Source: an uncultured Bacteroidales bacterium
Lineage (GTDB): Bacteria > Bacteroidota > Bacteroidia > Bacteroidales > Muribaculaceae
Assembly: GCA_958418815.1 (NCBI GenBank)
Contig: CATZGB010000006.1
Span: 1 to 64,000, forward strand
DNA: 64,000 nt
Reading direction: 5' to 3'
Each line of letters starts with the position of its first letter. Positions within the stretch are counted from its first letter, which is position 1. A model generated the notes under the pieces. It was not told the DNA's origin and did not search any database. It saw nothing but the letters and a program-made list of their open reading frames with translations. The position numbers were made by a program, and so were the translations under genes. Shown piece after piece: positions 43,704-53,066 of this stretch.

Positions 43704-45884
43704 ATGTCCCTTATGCTCCGACCATTGAATCTATCGCATCGCCTCACCCGTATATGCGCGCTGACCGTCATCCTGTCTATGGCAGGGATGGCGTTCAGGA
43801 TTGACTCGCGCACCCTCTCGCCTCTGCTTGCCGCAAAAATGTCAGAGCGGCCGGGATGCGCAGAAGGGGCGGCGCGGCAGCCCGACGGGAGATATATACC
43901 GCTTATCATCAAGCTTAACAGTGATGACTCGCAGTTGCCTCTTTCTGTGGTCAAGCTTTACCGGCGCGGGCCGATGGTTCTCGCTTACGTCCCGGTCGAC
44001 GCGGTCGACGAATTGGCTTCGCTTGGGGTAGTCTCTCGAATCGAGGGGGGCCAGGTCTGCACTCCCGTCCTCGACCGGGCTTTGACTTTCACCTCGCTTC
44101 CCGAGATAACCTGTGGTGATGGCATCCCGTCATACACAGGCAAGGGGGTGGTGGTGGGTTTCACTGACACAGGTTTTGACCCGAATCATCTTGCGTTCAG
44201 GAACGAGGAGGACGGATGGTCGCGAGTGGCGTTGCTGACCGATTATGGCGACACCCCTGCCGCCGTCACCCGCCTTGATAACTGGGAGGATATAGCCGCC
44301 TGGCAGACCGATGACGACAGCCAGTGGCATGCCACCCATGTCGCGGGGATTATGGCCGGGGGCTACCGTGGCAATCCATATCACGGGGTGGCCACGGAGG
44401 CCGAGATTGTTGCCACCACAAGCATCCTGACAGATGCTTTGCTGTTGGCCGGGATGGAGGATGTCGTGGGCTACGCGCGACAGCAGGGTAAACCGGCGGT
44501 GATAAACATGTCGGTCAGCTCAAGCCTTGGCCCCCATGACGGCACATCCCTGTTCTGCCAGTATCTCGAATTGCTCGCCGAGGAGGCGGTGATATGCATC
44601 TCCGCCGGAAATGACGGCGGAAGGGTAGGGATATGGAACGGAGTGTTCCCCGCCGACGGCCCGACGGCGGCGGCTGTCATCGATGTCCCATCCTGGAGGC
44701 TTTTCAGGGCCAAAGGCTATATTGACGTGTGGAGCCGAGACGCGTCTTCGTTTGATTTCGCGGTTCTCGTTGTCGACAATGAGACCGGTGAGGTGGTCGT
44801 GCGCGAGGCTTTTCCGCCCGTTTCTGCCGCCGGAGCTGAGCAGAGGTGGGTCATCGGCTCATCGAACGAGGTTGTCATTGCCTATGGCGGAGATGGCGCG
44901 TCTGGAATGGTCTCGGAGGCTTTTGCCAGCTGTTTCAACGGAGTGGCAACACTGACCACTGAGATTAATCCTGAAAACGGGCGTTTCAACGGGCTGGTGT
45001 ATGTCGATGTTGAGAATCTGCCTGGTCAAGACGGGGAGATTTCCGAACGTTATGAAATCGCCCTGGAGGTCACAGGCCGCCAGGGACAGAGGATAACGGC
45101 TTACGCGTCTGATATGCTGAGGTTCAGGGATATTCCCGGAAATGAGACATTCGGTTACCTTGGCACTGACGGTGTCATAAACGACTTCGTCACCGGCGAA
45201 GGTGTCATCGGGGTCGGAGCGATGTGTTCACGCAATGAATGGCCCAGGCTCGACGGTGAGAATGGCACTGGTAGTTATGGAGTGGGAGACATCGCCGGGT
45301 TCTCATCATTCTGCACCGGCGGGCTCACAGGACGATTGCCCGACATAGTCGCGCCGGGCGCGTGGCTTGTCTCAGCGGTGTCGACCCCATACGCGCTCGC
45401 CCATCCCGAGGTTGTCGGCACTTACAGCCATATGGACTCTTCGGGTGGCACAAACTATTACTGGGGCGCGGCCTCCGGCACATCGATGTCTTCGCCATAT
45501 GTGGCCGGTGTGTGCGCATTATGGCTTGAGGCCAAGCCAGATGCCACCCCGGCTGAAATCAAAGAGGCGGTGGTGTCTTCTGCCGTAGCTCCATCCGTCA
45601 ACGCCACCAACCCGAGATGGGGCGGGGGAGTGCTTGATTCATACGCGGGTCTGAGGAAATTGCTTTCATCAGGCAGCATAGGGCAAGTGGCTGTCGACGG
45701 CAAGGAGGAGGGTGGCCTGCCGCCATTGCCCTGCCCGCTGACCGCCGCCTCGTTGGCCAGTTACGCGCGGCTCAACGGATGCGAGGTGTTCACGGTGGCG
45801 GGGCGCCGAGTGGCTCCGGAATCTGTGTCCTCTGGCGTTTACATCTTGCGTTCAGGCGGGTGTGTGGTGAAGGCGGCACTCTGA
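43704..45884 (+). CDS. Secreted S8 (subtilisin-like) serine protease with type IX tail
   Basis: This 726-residue peptidase has an N-terminal signal region (start at 43704 or 43713). A propeptide-like segment follows, then the S8 triad: Asp155 in VVGFTDTGFDPNH, His209 in WHATHVAGIMAGG and Ser594 in ASGTSMSSPYVAGV. The oxyanion Asn lies in ICISAGNDGG. A roughly 200-residue insertion between the Asn and Ser motifs (about 320-540) carries a beta-rich domain, as in Bacteroidales S8 members. The C-terminus (CEVFTVAGRRVAPES to GVYILRSGGCVVKAAL) is a type IX-like sorting end. It is likely surface or secreted; target proteins are unknown. Confidence 0.9.
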   Translation: MSLMLRPLNLSHRLTRICALTVILSMAGMAFRIDSRTLSPLLAAKMSERPGCAEGAARQPDGRYIPLIIKLNSDDSQLPLSVVKLYRRGPMVLAYVPVDAVDELASLGVVSRIEGGQVCTPVLDRALTFTSLPEITCGDGIPSYTGKGVVVGFTDTGFDPNHLAFRNEEDGWSRVALLTDYGDTPAAVTRLDNWEDIAAWQTDDDSQWHATHVAGIMAGGYRGNPYHGVATEAEIVATTSILTDALLLAGMEDVVGYARQQGKPAVINMSVSSSLGPHDGTSLFCQYLELLAEEAVICISAGNDGGRVGIWNGVFPADGPTAAAVIDVPSWRLFRAKGYIDVWSRDASSFDFAVLVVDNETGEVVVREAFPPVSAAGAEQRWVIGSSNEVVIAYGGDGASGMVSEAFASCFNGVATLTTEINPENGRFNGLVYVDVENLPGQDGEISERYEIALEVTGRQGQRITAYASDMLRFRDIPGNETFGYLGTDGVINDFVTGEGVIGVGAMCSRNEWPRLDGENGTGSYGVGDIAGFSSFCTGGLTGRLPDIVAPGAWLVSAVSTPYALAHPEVVGTYSHMDSSGGTNYYWGAASGTSMSSPYVAGVCALWLEAKPDATPAEIKEAVVSSAVAPSVNATNPRWGGGVLDSYAGLRKLLSSGSIGQVAVDGKEEGGLPPLPCPLTAASLASYARLNGCEVFTVAGRRVAPESVSSGVYILRSGGCVVKAAL

Positions 45885-45907
45885 AATCTATTAATCAGCG
45901 CTTAAAT

Positions 45908-45938
45908 TTTGCCAGATGAGGTAAAATTGTTAATTTTG
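45908..45938 (+). promoter_or_regulatory. cdsA promoter
   Basis: TTTG (45908-45911) and TAATTTTG (45931-45938) are 19 bp apart, 26 bp before the cdsA ATG. Confidence 0.75.
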
Positions 45939-45963
45939 CGTTGTCATCGAAATATCGCATATA

Positions 45964-46821
45964 ATGAAAAATGTTCTGACACGCTCCCTGACAGGTCTGT
46001 TATACATTGCTGTTATCGTGGGCGCCATATTCGGCGGCCGCATATGGTTCTGGGGGCTGACAGTGCTTTTCGGAGTGCTGGGTATCAACGAATTCAACAA
46101 AATATCCAACCAGGGGCGCGTCTCAAACACGACATCGTTGCTCGACATGCTCGCCGGGGTGGCCCTGATTTCCGCCGGTTCGGTCATCTCAGCCGGTGGG
46201 ACGTTCCCGGGCTTTCTCGCCTCTTGGAATCTGTCGACATTCCTGTTTGCCTATATAGTCTGCCTCCTGGCCCGTATGGTCGCCCAGCTGTATGTGCAGG
46301 ATGGCAACGCCCTGGCCCATTACGCCCATTCATTCATGGGGCAGATTTACATAGCGTTGCCTATGTGTCTGCTGGGATGGCTTTACAGCCTGACATCACC
46401 GGTGTTCATCCTTTCGGTGTTCATCCTCATATGGCTGAGCGACACAGGCGCGTTCTGCGTCGGGTCTCTGATTGGCAGGCACAAGCTTTTTGAACGAATC
46501 TCACCCAAGAAATCATGGGAAGGCTTTTTCGGAGGCCTGCTCTTCTGCCTCGTTGCAGCCGGCGTGTTCTCCTTCTGCTTCCCCGAGGATTTCAGGGGCA
46601 TGAACATATGGCAGATGCTCGGGCTGGGCGCGGTGGTATGCGTCTTCGGCACATGGGGCGACCTCGTTGAGTCGCTCGTGAAGCGCACTCTCGGGGTCAA
46701 GGACTCCGGCAACATACTTCCCGGCCATGGCGGCATCCTCGACCGCATAGACTCCCTGCTGCTTGTTGTCCCCGCCACCATGGCATACATGCTGTCGCTC
46801 GCCGTGCTGGCCTGCATATAA
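45964..46821 (+). CDS. cdsA: Phosphatidate cytidylyltransferase
   Basis: CdsA makes CDP-diacylglycerol from phosphatidate and CTP, the branch point to phospholipids. The 285-residue integral membrane protein has about seven or eight spans. It carries the family signature SDTGAFCVGSLIGRHKLFER and ISPKKSWEGFFGGL, then LVESLVKRTLGVKDSGN and LPGHGGILDRIDSLL near the C-terminus. purM follows after 15 bp. Confidence 0.96.
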   Translation: MKNVLTRSLTGLLYIAVIVGAIFGGRIWFWGLTVLFGVLGINEFNKISNQGRVSNTTSLLDMLAGVALISAGSVISAGGTFPGFLASWNLSTFLFAYIVCLLARMVAQLYVQDGNALAHYAHSFMGQIYIALPMCLLGWLYSLTSPVFILSVFILIWLSDTGAFCVGSLIGRHKLFERISPKKSWEGFFGGLLFCLVAAGVFSFCFPEDFRGMNIWQMLGLGAVVCVFGTWGDLVESLVKRTLGVKDSGNILPGHGGILDRIDSLLLVVPATMAYMLSLAVLACI

Positions 46822-46836
46822 AGAAAACATCCGACT

Positions 46837-48006
46837 ATGACTTCCAACGAACGATATATGATGCGCGGTGTGTCCGCAGCTAAAGAAGATGTCCACAACG
46901 CGATAAAGAATGTCGACAAGGGGCTTTACCCCAAGGCGTTCTGCAAGATAATCCCCGACATCCTCGGGGGAGACCCCCAGTGGTGCAACATCATGCATGC
47001 CGACGGGGCCGGGACAAAATCCTCGCTCGCCTACGCTTACTGGCGCGAGACCGGAGACTTGTCGGTATGGCGAGGAATCGCCCAGGACGCGCTGGTGATG
47101 AACATCGACGACCTGCTTTGTGTCGGGGCCACCGACAACATCCTCGTGTCTTCGACAATCGGACGCAACAAGCGTCTCATACCCGGCGAGGTGATTGCCG
47201 CCATCATCAACGGCACCGAGGAGCTGCTCGAACGTATGCGCTCGCTTGGGGTGAGCATATACTCGACCGGCGGTGAGACCGCGGATGTCGGCGACCTTGT
47301 CCGCACCATCATCGTTGACTCGACAGTCACCTGCCGCATGCGCCGCTCTGATGTCATAGACAACGCCAATATCAAAGGGGGCGATGTCATCGTGGGCCTC
47401 TCCTCTTCAGGCAAGGCCACATACGAGGAGGAATATAACGGCGGCATGGGCAGCAATGGGCTGACATCGGCGCGCCACGACGTGTTCGCCCGCCAGACCG
47501 GCGACAAATACCCCGAGACATATGACGGCGGTATGCCCCGCGAACTCGCTTACAGCGGTTCGGTAGGGCTGACCGACAAGGTGGAGGGCACTCCGCTCGA
47601 TGCCGGCAAGCTTGTCTTGTCGCCCACCCGCACATATGCCCCGGTGATCAAAAAGCTCCTGGAGGAGATGCGTCCGGCCATCCACGGCATGGTCCACTGC
47701 ACCGGCGGCGCCCAGACAAAGGTGCTTCATTTCGTCGAAGGCAAGCATGTGATCAAAGACAACCTCTTCCCGGTGCCCCCGCTGTTCGGCCTTATCCAGG
47801 AGCAGAGCGGCACAGACTGGCGCGAGATGTACAAGGTCTTCAACATGGGCCACCGTATGGAGATATATGTATCTCCTGAGGATGCCGCCAAGGTGATTGC
47901 CATCTCCGAGAGCTTCGGCATAGAGGCCCGCATCGTTGGCCGCGTCGAGGATGCCCCAGAAAACCGCCTGACAATCACAGGCGAGCATGGGACTTTCGAA
48001 TATTGA
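46837..48006 (+). CDS. purM: Phosphoribosylformylglycinamidine cyclo-ligase (AIR synthetase)
   Basis: PurM closes the imidazole ring to give aminoimidazole ribotide in purine synthesis. The 389-residue product is the Bacteroidetes-type form, longer than the roughly 345 residues of E. coli. Motifs include MHADGAGTKSSLAY, ALVMNIDDLLCVGA, STGGETADVGDL and VHCTGGAQTKVLHF. The last 20 bp overlap the next gene, so translation may be coupled even though functions differ. Confidence 0.93.
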   Translation: MTSNERYMMRGVSAAKEDVHNAIKNVDKGLYPKAFCKIIPDILGGDPQWCNIMHADGAGTKSSLAYAYWRETGDLSVWRGIAQDALVMNIDDLLCVGATDNILVSSTIGRNKRLIPGEVIAAIINGTEELLERMRSLGVSIYSTGGETADVGDLVRTIIVDSTVTCRMRRSDVIDNANIKGGDVIVGLSSSGKATYEEEYNGGMGSNGLTSARHDVFARQTGDKYPETYDGGMPRELAYSGSVGLTDKVEGTPLDAGKLVLSPTRTYAPVIKKLLEEMRPAIHGMVHCTGGAQTKVLHFVEGKHVIKDNLFPVPPLFGLIQEQSGTDWREMYKVFNMGHRMEIYVSPEDAAKVIAISESFGIEARIVGRVEDAPENRLTITGEHGTFEY

Positions 48007-49450
48007 ACCATCTCATAGCGCAGGAATCTTGAGCAGGCTGTTACGCAGGTTGTCGCCTTTGGCCGCGACGGCATTGGTTGCCGTCATCCCGTGTCTGTCA
48101 GGATGCGGCGGCCACAAGAGCGCCGAGACCGAAAAGGCCACGGTAGAGCAGCGCCATCCCCTGCCCGACACCCTCAGGGTCGCCACCCTGTACAGCCCGA
48201 CATCCTACTTCCTTTACCGAGACCAGGAGATGGGCTATGACTACAACCTCGTCACCCAATGGGCCGAGGACAAAGGGATGGTGGTGGATCTGACCGTCGC
48301 CCCCTCGATGGCCCGTCTGGTCGAGATGCTCGACTCGGGGGAGATTGACCTCGCCGCCTATGAGATTCCGGTGACTGCGGAATACAGCCGCGTGGTGGCC
48401 TGCGGGCCTGAATATGTGACCACCCAGGTGCTTGTGCAGCCATTGAAAGATGGCAAACCTGAGATAACCGACGAGACACAGCTCATCGGACGCGATGTCT
48501 ATGTCGAGGCCGGTTCCAAGTATGATTACCGTCTGCGCAACCTCGACAGCGAGCTTGGGGGCGGAATCAAAATCCACGAGGTTGACCGCGACACGCTGAT
48601 AACCGAAGACCTGGTAGGGATGGTGTCAGACGGCACGATTCCCCTCACGGTGGTTGACAGCGACATCGCCCGCATCAACAAGACATATTACCGCGACCTT
48701 GATGTGTCGTTGCCTCTGAGTTTCCCCCAGAAAGCATCGTGGGGCGTGGCCTCCGGAAATGAATGGCTTGCCGACTCGGTAAACGAGTGGTTTCTGCAGG
48801 AGACCCCGAAACGTCGCCAGGCCGAATTGCTGAAAAGGTATTTCGAGTTGAGCAAGAATGGCGATGCCGAATTTACGGGAGCCATCACGCTTGACCTGTC
48901 AAAAGGGGTGATTTCCCCTTACGACGCGATATTCAAGGGCGCTGCCAAGAAAATCGGTTGGGACTGGCGGGTGCTTGCCGCCGTTGGTTACGCCGAGAGC
49001 GGTTTCAAGACCAACCTGGTCTCTTGGGCCGGAGCGCGCGGACTGATGCAGATAATGCCCCGCTCGGCGGCCGCCTATGGTCTGCCGATTGAAAAGATCG
49101 AGGACCCGCAGGCCAATATCGAGGCCGCCGCCCGCATACTTGCCGACCTTGACCGCTCGCTCTCCAAGAAAGTCCCCGACCCTGCGGAACGTCTGAAATT
49201 TGTCATCGCCTCCTACAATTCAGGGATAGGCCATGTCTATGACGCCATAGCCTTGGCCGGCAAATACGGGAAGAACCCGCAGGTGTGGGACGGCAATGTG
49301 GAGCAGGCGCTGCTGATGAAAGCCAATCCTGAATATTATTCCGACCCGGTGTGCCGCAACGGATATTTCGGCGGCCGCCACACGGTGGCATATGTCAGGA
49401 AAGTCAGCGGCCTGCTTGACCGTTTCAGGCAAAAAATCCCGTCGAAATGA
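47987..49450 (+). CDS. MltF-like lytic murein transglycosylase lipoprotein
   Basis: This 487-residue protein has an N-terminal signal with lipobox LSGC (Cys40 from the 47987 start). A periplasmic-binding-type domain follows (about 60-285, LRVATLYSPTSYFLYRD), then a C-terminal SLT catalytic domain with Glu337 in VGYAESGFKTNLVS, GARGLMQIMPRSA and IASYNSGIGHVYDA. This MltF layout cleaves peptidoglycan strands while the solute-binding-like domain regulates activity. The start lies inside the purM 3' end (20-bp overlap). Confidence 0.92.
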   Translation: MGLSNIEPSHSAGILSRLLRRLSPLAATALVAVIPCLSGCGGHKSAETEKATVEQRHPLPDTLRVATLYSPTSYFLYRDQEMGYDYNLVTQWAEDKGMVVDLTVAPSMARLVEMLDSGEIDLAAYEIPVTAEYSRVVACGPEYVTTQVLVQPLKDGKPEITDETQLIGRDVYVEAGSKYDYRLRNLDSELGGGIKIHEVDRDTLITEDLVGMVSDGTIPLTVVDSDIARINKTYYRDLDVSLPLSFPQKASWGVASGNEWLADSVNEWFLQETPKRRQAELLKRYFELSKNGDAEFTGAITLDLSKGVISPYDAIFKGAAKKIGWDWRVLAAVGYAESGFKTNLVSWAGARGLMQIMPRSAAAYGLPIEKIEDPQANIEAAARILADLDRSLSKKVPDPAERLKFVIASYNSGIGHVYDAIALAGKYGKNPQVWDGNVEQALLMKANPEYYSDPVCRNGYFGGRHTVAYVRKVSGLLDRFRQKIPSK

Positions 49451-49570
49451 ACCTACGCCGTGGCCGGCGTGTTCCCTCTCTCAGCAAGCCATTGCGCAAT
49501 CTCGTCTCTCTTGTCTCTCTCGCCTCTCATATTTGCAAACAAGCATCTTAACAATCAAGATAAAGAAACA

Positions 49571-50131
49571 ATGAGAAAACGTTATCTATCCGTAGCCGTG
49601 GTGCTTACGCTTCTGGCATCCTTCACATTCACCTCATGTATCGGCTCATTTGCCCTTTCCAACAAGCTTCTCAGCTGGAACAAGCAGATCGGCAACAAGT
49701 TTGTCAACGAGCTTGTGTTCTTCTGTTTCTGGATTCTCCCCGTGTATGAGGTGACAGGTCTTGCCGACGTGCTGGTGCTCAACTCCATCGAGTTCTGGAG
49801 CGGAAGCAACCCTGTGGCCCAGGGACGTTCGGTAATCGACGGCGTTGACGGCCGTTACCTCGTTGACTGCGACGGCAAAGGCTACACCATCACCTCCGAG
49901 AATGACGGGTCTGTGGTGCGTCTCGATTTCGACGCCGAGGAAAACTCCTGGAGCGCGTCGGCCAACGGGTCTGAGCCTGTGAAGTTCATGACCTTCGTCG
50001 ATGACACCCATGTGGAGATGCTGACCCCCGACGGCGGTGCCCAGCTCGTTGAGCTTTCAGAGCAGGGGATGATGGCCTACCGCCAGACCGTCGCTTCCTC
50101 TGCGGCGGCTGCTATGTATGCCTGCAACTGA
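49571..50131 (+). CDS. DUF3332-family lipoprotein
   Basis: The 186-residue product starts at ATG 49571 (MRKRYLSVAVVLTLLASF) with lipobox FTSC (Cys23) and then an IGSFALSNKLLSWN segment. A hydrophobic stretch follows (FFCFWILPVYEVTGLADVLV), then a small beta-domain. This matches DUF3332 proteins of Bacteroidetes and proteobacteria, whose function is unknown. It lies 120 bp after the transglycosylase. Confidence 0.8.
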   Translation: MRKRYLSVAVVLTLLASFTFTSCIGSFALSNKLLSWNKQIGNKFVNELVFFCFWILPVYEVTGLADVLVLNSIEFWSGSNPVAQGRSVIDGVDGRYLVDCDGKGYTITSENDGSVVRLDFDAEENSWSASANGSEPVKFMTFVDDTHVEMLTPDGGAQLVELSEQGMMAYRQTVASSAAAAMYACN

Positions 50132-50192
50132 GACTGACGCGGAAGGGGGCGCGTTCGGCCTCCGTAAACTTTCATGACCTCACTGATGTTAT

Positions 50193-50235
50193 ACAGGGAG
50201 GCGAGACATCCTGCGGGATTGTCGCGCCTCCCTGT
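50193..50235 (+). terminator. Stem-loop after the DUF3332 gene
   Basis: A perfect 11-bp stem (50193-50203 with 50225-50235) with a partly paired loop lies 60 bp after the stop. No U-tract is seen, so termination is uncertain. The rest of the 259-bp gap holds only the phosphohexomutase promoter. Confidence 0.5.
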
Positions 50236-50284
50236 CGCCACATACGGTGTGGTCGCGGGGCAACCGATAAAAAAGGTGAATTGC

Positions 50285-50315
50285 TTGGTGAATTTAACTT
50301 AAATTGTTAACTTTG
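50285..50315 (+). promoter_or_regulatory. Phosphohexomutase promoter
   Basis: TTG (50285-50287) and TAACTTTG (50308-50315) are 20 bp apart, with a leader of about 70 nt before the ATG at 50391. Confidence 0.75.
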
Positions 50316-50390
50316 CAGAGATACGCCCTGAAGCAACTTTGATAATCAAATAACAACACCAAATACCATAACACTCCCTATCAGACAATA

Positions 50391-52139
50391 ATGGAAAACC
50401 AGGAACTCCTCAAGACCGTCAAGGAGAGAGCCCAGGTATGGCTCTCAGAACAATACGACGAGGCTACACGGGCAGAAGTAAAGCAGATGCTCGAGGCCGA
50501 AGACCCCACTCCCCTGATTGAAGCATTCTACCGTGACCTCGAATTCGGCACAGGTGGTCTGCGCGGCATCATGGGCCCGGGCACCAACCGTATGAACATC
50601 TACACCGTGGGCGCAGCCACCCAGGGTCTGGCCAACTACCTCAAGGAGGCGTTCGCCGACCTTGACCAGATTTCAGTGGCAGTAGGCCACGATGTGCGCA
50701 ACAACTCCCGCAAGTTCGCTGAAATCGTCGCCAACATCTTCTCAGCCAACGGCATCAAGGCATACCTCTTCGACAGCTTCCGTCCCACTCCCGAGCTTTC
50801 GTTCGCCATCCGCGAGCTGGGCTGCCAGAGCGGCGTCAACATCACCGCCTCACACAACCCCAAGGAATACAACGGCTACAAGGCATACTGGGCCGACGGC
50901 GCGCAGATCATCGCACCCCACGATGTCAACATCATCAACCATGTCAACGCCATCAAGTCGGTGGGCGACATCAAGTTCCAGGGCAACCCCGAGCTGATTG
51001 AAATCATCGGCGAGGAGATGGACAACAAGTTCCTGGCCTCCATCAAGGAACTCTCTCTCTCCCCCGATGTCATCGAGCGCCACAAAGACCTCAAGATCGT
51101 CTACACCCCGATTCACGGCACCGGCGTGAAGCTCGTTCCCGACTCGCTCCGCAACTACGGTTTCACCAACATCATACACGTTCCCGAACAGGACATCCCC
51201 TCGGGCGATTTCCCCACCGTGGAGTCTCCCAACCCCGAGAACGCCTCCGCGATGGCCATGGCTGTGGCAAAGGCAAAAGAGGTTGAGGCCGACCTCGTTG
51301 TCGCTTCAGACCCCGACGCCGACCGCATCGGCTGCGTCATCCGCGACACCAACGGCGAGTATGTGCTGGTAAACGGCAACCAGATCGTGCTGGTGCTCCT
51401 CAACTACCTGATGACCCGCAACGCCGAGCTGGGCAAGCTCACCGGCAACGAGTATGTGGTAAAGACAATCGTCACCACCGAGACCATCAAGCGCATCGCC
51501 GACGCCAACAACATCAAGATGTATGACTGCTACACCGGCTTCAAGTGGATTGCCTCAGTGATCCGCGACAACGAGCAGACTGCCCGCTACCTCGGTGGCG
51601 GCGAGGAGTCATACGGATTCCTGGCCGAGACATTTTGCCGCGACAAAGACTCCGTTTCCGCCATCTCCCTGATGGCCGAGACCCTTGCATGGGCCAAGGA
51701 GAACGGACTCTCGTTCATGGAGATGCTCCAGGACATCTACGTCAAGTATGGTTATTCCCACGAGCTTGGAATCTCCGTGGTGCGTCCCGGCAAGTCAGGT
51801 GCCGACGAAATCCAGGCCATGATGAAGAACTTCCGCGAGAATCCTCCCAAGAGCATCGCCGGCAGCCCCGTGGTTTGTGTCAAGGATTACCTGACCCTCA
51901 ACGAGACCTGCCTGAAGTGCAACGAGGTCAAGAAACTCGATTTCCCCGCAACCTCCAACGTGCTCCAGTACTTCACCGAGGATGGCTCGAAGATTTCGGT
52001 TCGTCCCTCAGGCACCGAACCCAAAATCAAATTCTACATCGAGGTTCGTGGCGAGATGAAGACCCGTGCCGACTACCACAAGGCCGAAGAGGCAGCCAAG
52101 GCTAAAATCGAGGCTGTGCGCAAAGACCTCGGCATCTGA
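50391..52139 (+). CDS. Phospho-sugar mutase (phosphoglucomutase/phosphomannomutase)
   Basis: This alpha-D-phosphohexomutase interconverts sugar 1- and 6-phosphates. The 582-residue protein has FGTGGLRGIMGPGTNRMN in domain 1 and the phosphoserine loop GVNITASHNPKEYNGYKAY. The Mg2+ loop is VASDPDADRIGCV, the sugar loop is GGGEESYGFLAE, and the phosphate loop is RPSGTEPKIKFYIE. All four active-site loops are intact. Length matches the PGM2-like group. It has its own promoter and could feed glucose 1-phosphate pathways from PUL-derived glucose, which is inference. Confidence 0.93.
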   Translation: MENQELLKTVKERAQVWLSEQYDEATRAEVKQMLEAEDPTPLIEAFYRDLEFGTGGLRGIMGPGTNRMNIYTVGAATQGLANYLKEAFADLDQISVAVGHDVRNNSRKFAEIVANIFSANGIKAYLFDSFRPTPELSFAIRELGCQSGVNITASHNPKEYNGYKAYWADGAQIIAPHDVNIINHVNAIKSVGDIKFQGNPELIEIIGEEMDNKFLASIKELSLSPDVIERHKDLKIVYTPIHGTGVKLVPDSLRNYGFTNIIHVPEQDIPSGDFPTVESPNPENASAMAMAVAKAKEVEADLVVASDPDADRIGCVIRDTNGEYVLVNGNQIVLVLLNYLMTRNAELGKLTGNEYVVKTIVTTETIKRIADANNIKMYDCYTGFKWIASVIRDNEQTARYLGGGEESYGFLAETFCRDKDSVSAISLMAETLAWAKENGLSFMEMLQDIYVKYGYSHELGISVVRPGKSGADEIQAMMKNFRENPPKSIAGSPVVCVKDYLTLNETCLKCNEVKKLDFPATSNVLQYFTEDGSKISVRPSGTEPKIKFYIEVRGEMKTRADYHKAEEAAKAKIEAVRKDLGI

Positions 52140-52162
52140 CAATACCGTTCATAGACTATAAT

Positions 52163-52218
52163 CCGCGGGTTGACACCCGGGTGACCCCGATATGGGGAAC
52201 TCCGGTGTCAACCCGCGG
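52163..52218. terminator. Hairpin between convergent genes
   Basis: A perfect 15-bp stem (52163-52177 with 52204-52218), with a further inner hairpin (CCCC/GGGG), separates the phosphohexomutase from thiD. It is probably a shared bidirectional terminator. Confidence 0.7.
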
Positions 52219-52253
52219 TCGTGTGTAAAAGGGGCAGAGAGATTTCAGAAGTC

Positions 52254-53066
52254 CTATTTGGGCCAGAGGGAATGGAAATGGTTGACAGGGCCGTGACCGT
52301 GGCCGATTAGATAGCCGGCCCCGTCGCGTATCGCGGCCGAGATGTAATCTTTGGCCAGGCGGCAGGCTTCAGGCAGCGGGTGTCTCAGGGCGAGATATGA
52401 GGCGATGGCCGAGGAGAGCGTGCAGCCGGTGCCGTGGGTGTTGACGGTGTCAATCCTGGGCGACTCCATACGGTGGATGGTGTCGGTCTCCGCGTCATAA
52501 AGGATGTCGGTAAGCGAGTCCCCGTCGAGGTGTCCGGCCTTCAGGAAAACCGACACTTTCCCGCCCTGTGAGAGCTGGCGGGCGGCCTCGGGCAGCTCGT
52601 CATTCGCTGAAAGGCTCCGCCCCAGCAGAATCTCTGCCTCCGGGATGTTGGGGGTTATTATCCTTGCGTGTGGGATTAGCTCGTCGCGCAATGTGGCGAT
52701 GGCATCCTCGCGCAGCAGAGGGTCGCCCGATGTGGCCACCATCACCGGGTCAAGGACGATGTCGCCCACCGGATATTCACGCAGGGTGTCGCGCACGGCC
52801 AGAATCAGCTCCGCGCTGTGGAGCATGCCGATTTTTATCGCGTCAGCACCGATGTCGTCGAGACATGAACGTATTTGCCCCGTGACGAATTCCACCGGGA
52901 CTGGATGCACGCCGGTCACCCCGACCGTGTTCTCGTCGACCACCGCAACCACGGCCGTCATGCCGTAGCAGCCGAGCGCCGAGAAGGTCTTGAGGTCGGC
53001 CTGCAGCCCCGCGCCTCCGCTGGGGTCGCTCCCGGCTATCGAGAGACAGCGCCGGTAGCTTTTCAT
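52254..53066 (-). CDS. thiD: Hydroxymethylpyrimidine/phosphomethylpyrimidine kinase
   Basis: ThiD phosphorylates HMP to HMP-PP for thiamin synthesis or salvage. From ATG 53066 the 270-residue ribokinase-fold protein begins MKSYRRCLSIAGSDPSGGAG. It contains LDPVMVATSGDPLL, ITPNIPEAEILLGR and the anion-hole motif DTVNTHGTGCTLSSAIA. A longer in-frame start at 53192 would overlap tenA heavily and is unlikely. It is last in the thi operon, overlapping the tenA stop by 4 bp. Confidence 0.95.
   Translation of the reverse strand: MKSYRRCLSIAGSDPSGGAGLQADLKTFSALGCYGMTAVVAVVDENTVGVTGVHPVPVEFVTGQIRSCLDDIGADAIKIGMLHSAELILAVRDTLREYPVGDIVLDPVMVATSGDPLLREDAIATLRDELIPHARIITPNIPEAEILLGRSLSANDELPEAARQLSQGGKVSVFLKAGHLDGDSLTDILYDAETDTIHRMESPRIDTVNTHGTGCTLSSAIASYLALRHPLPEACRLAKDYISAAIRDGAGYLIGHGHGPVNHFHSLWPK

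Noticed and set aside
45909..46493. 194-codon plus-strand frame at the cdsA locus
   Set aside because: It overlaps cdsA in another frame, and its start lies inside the cdsA promoter.
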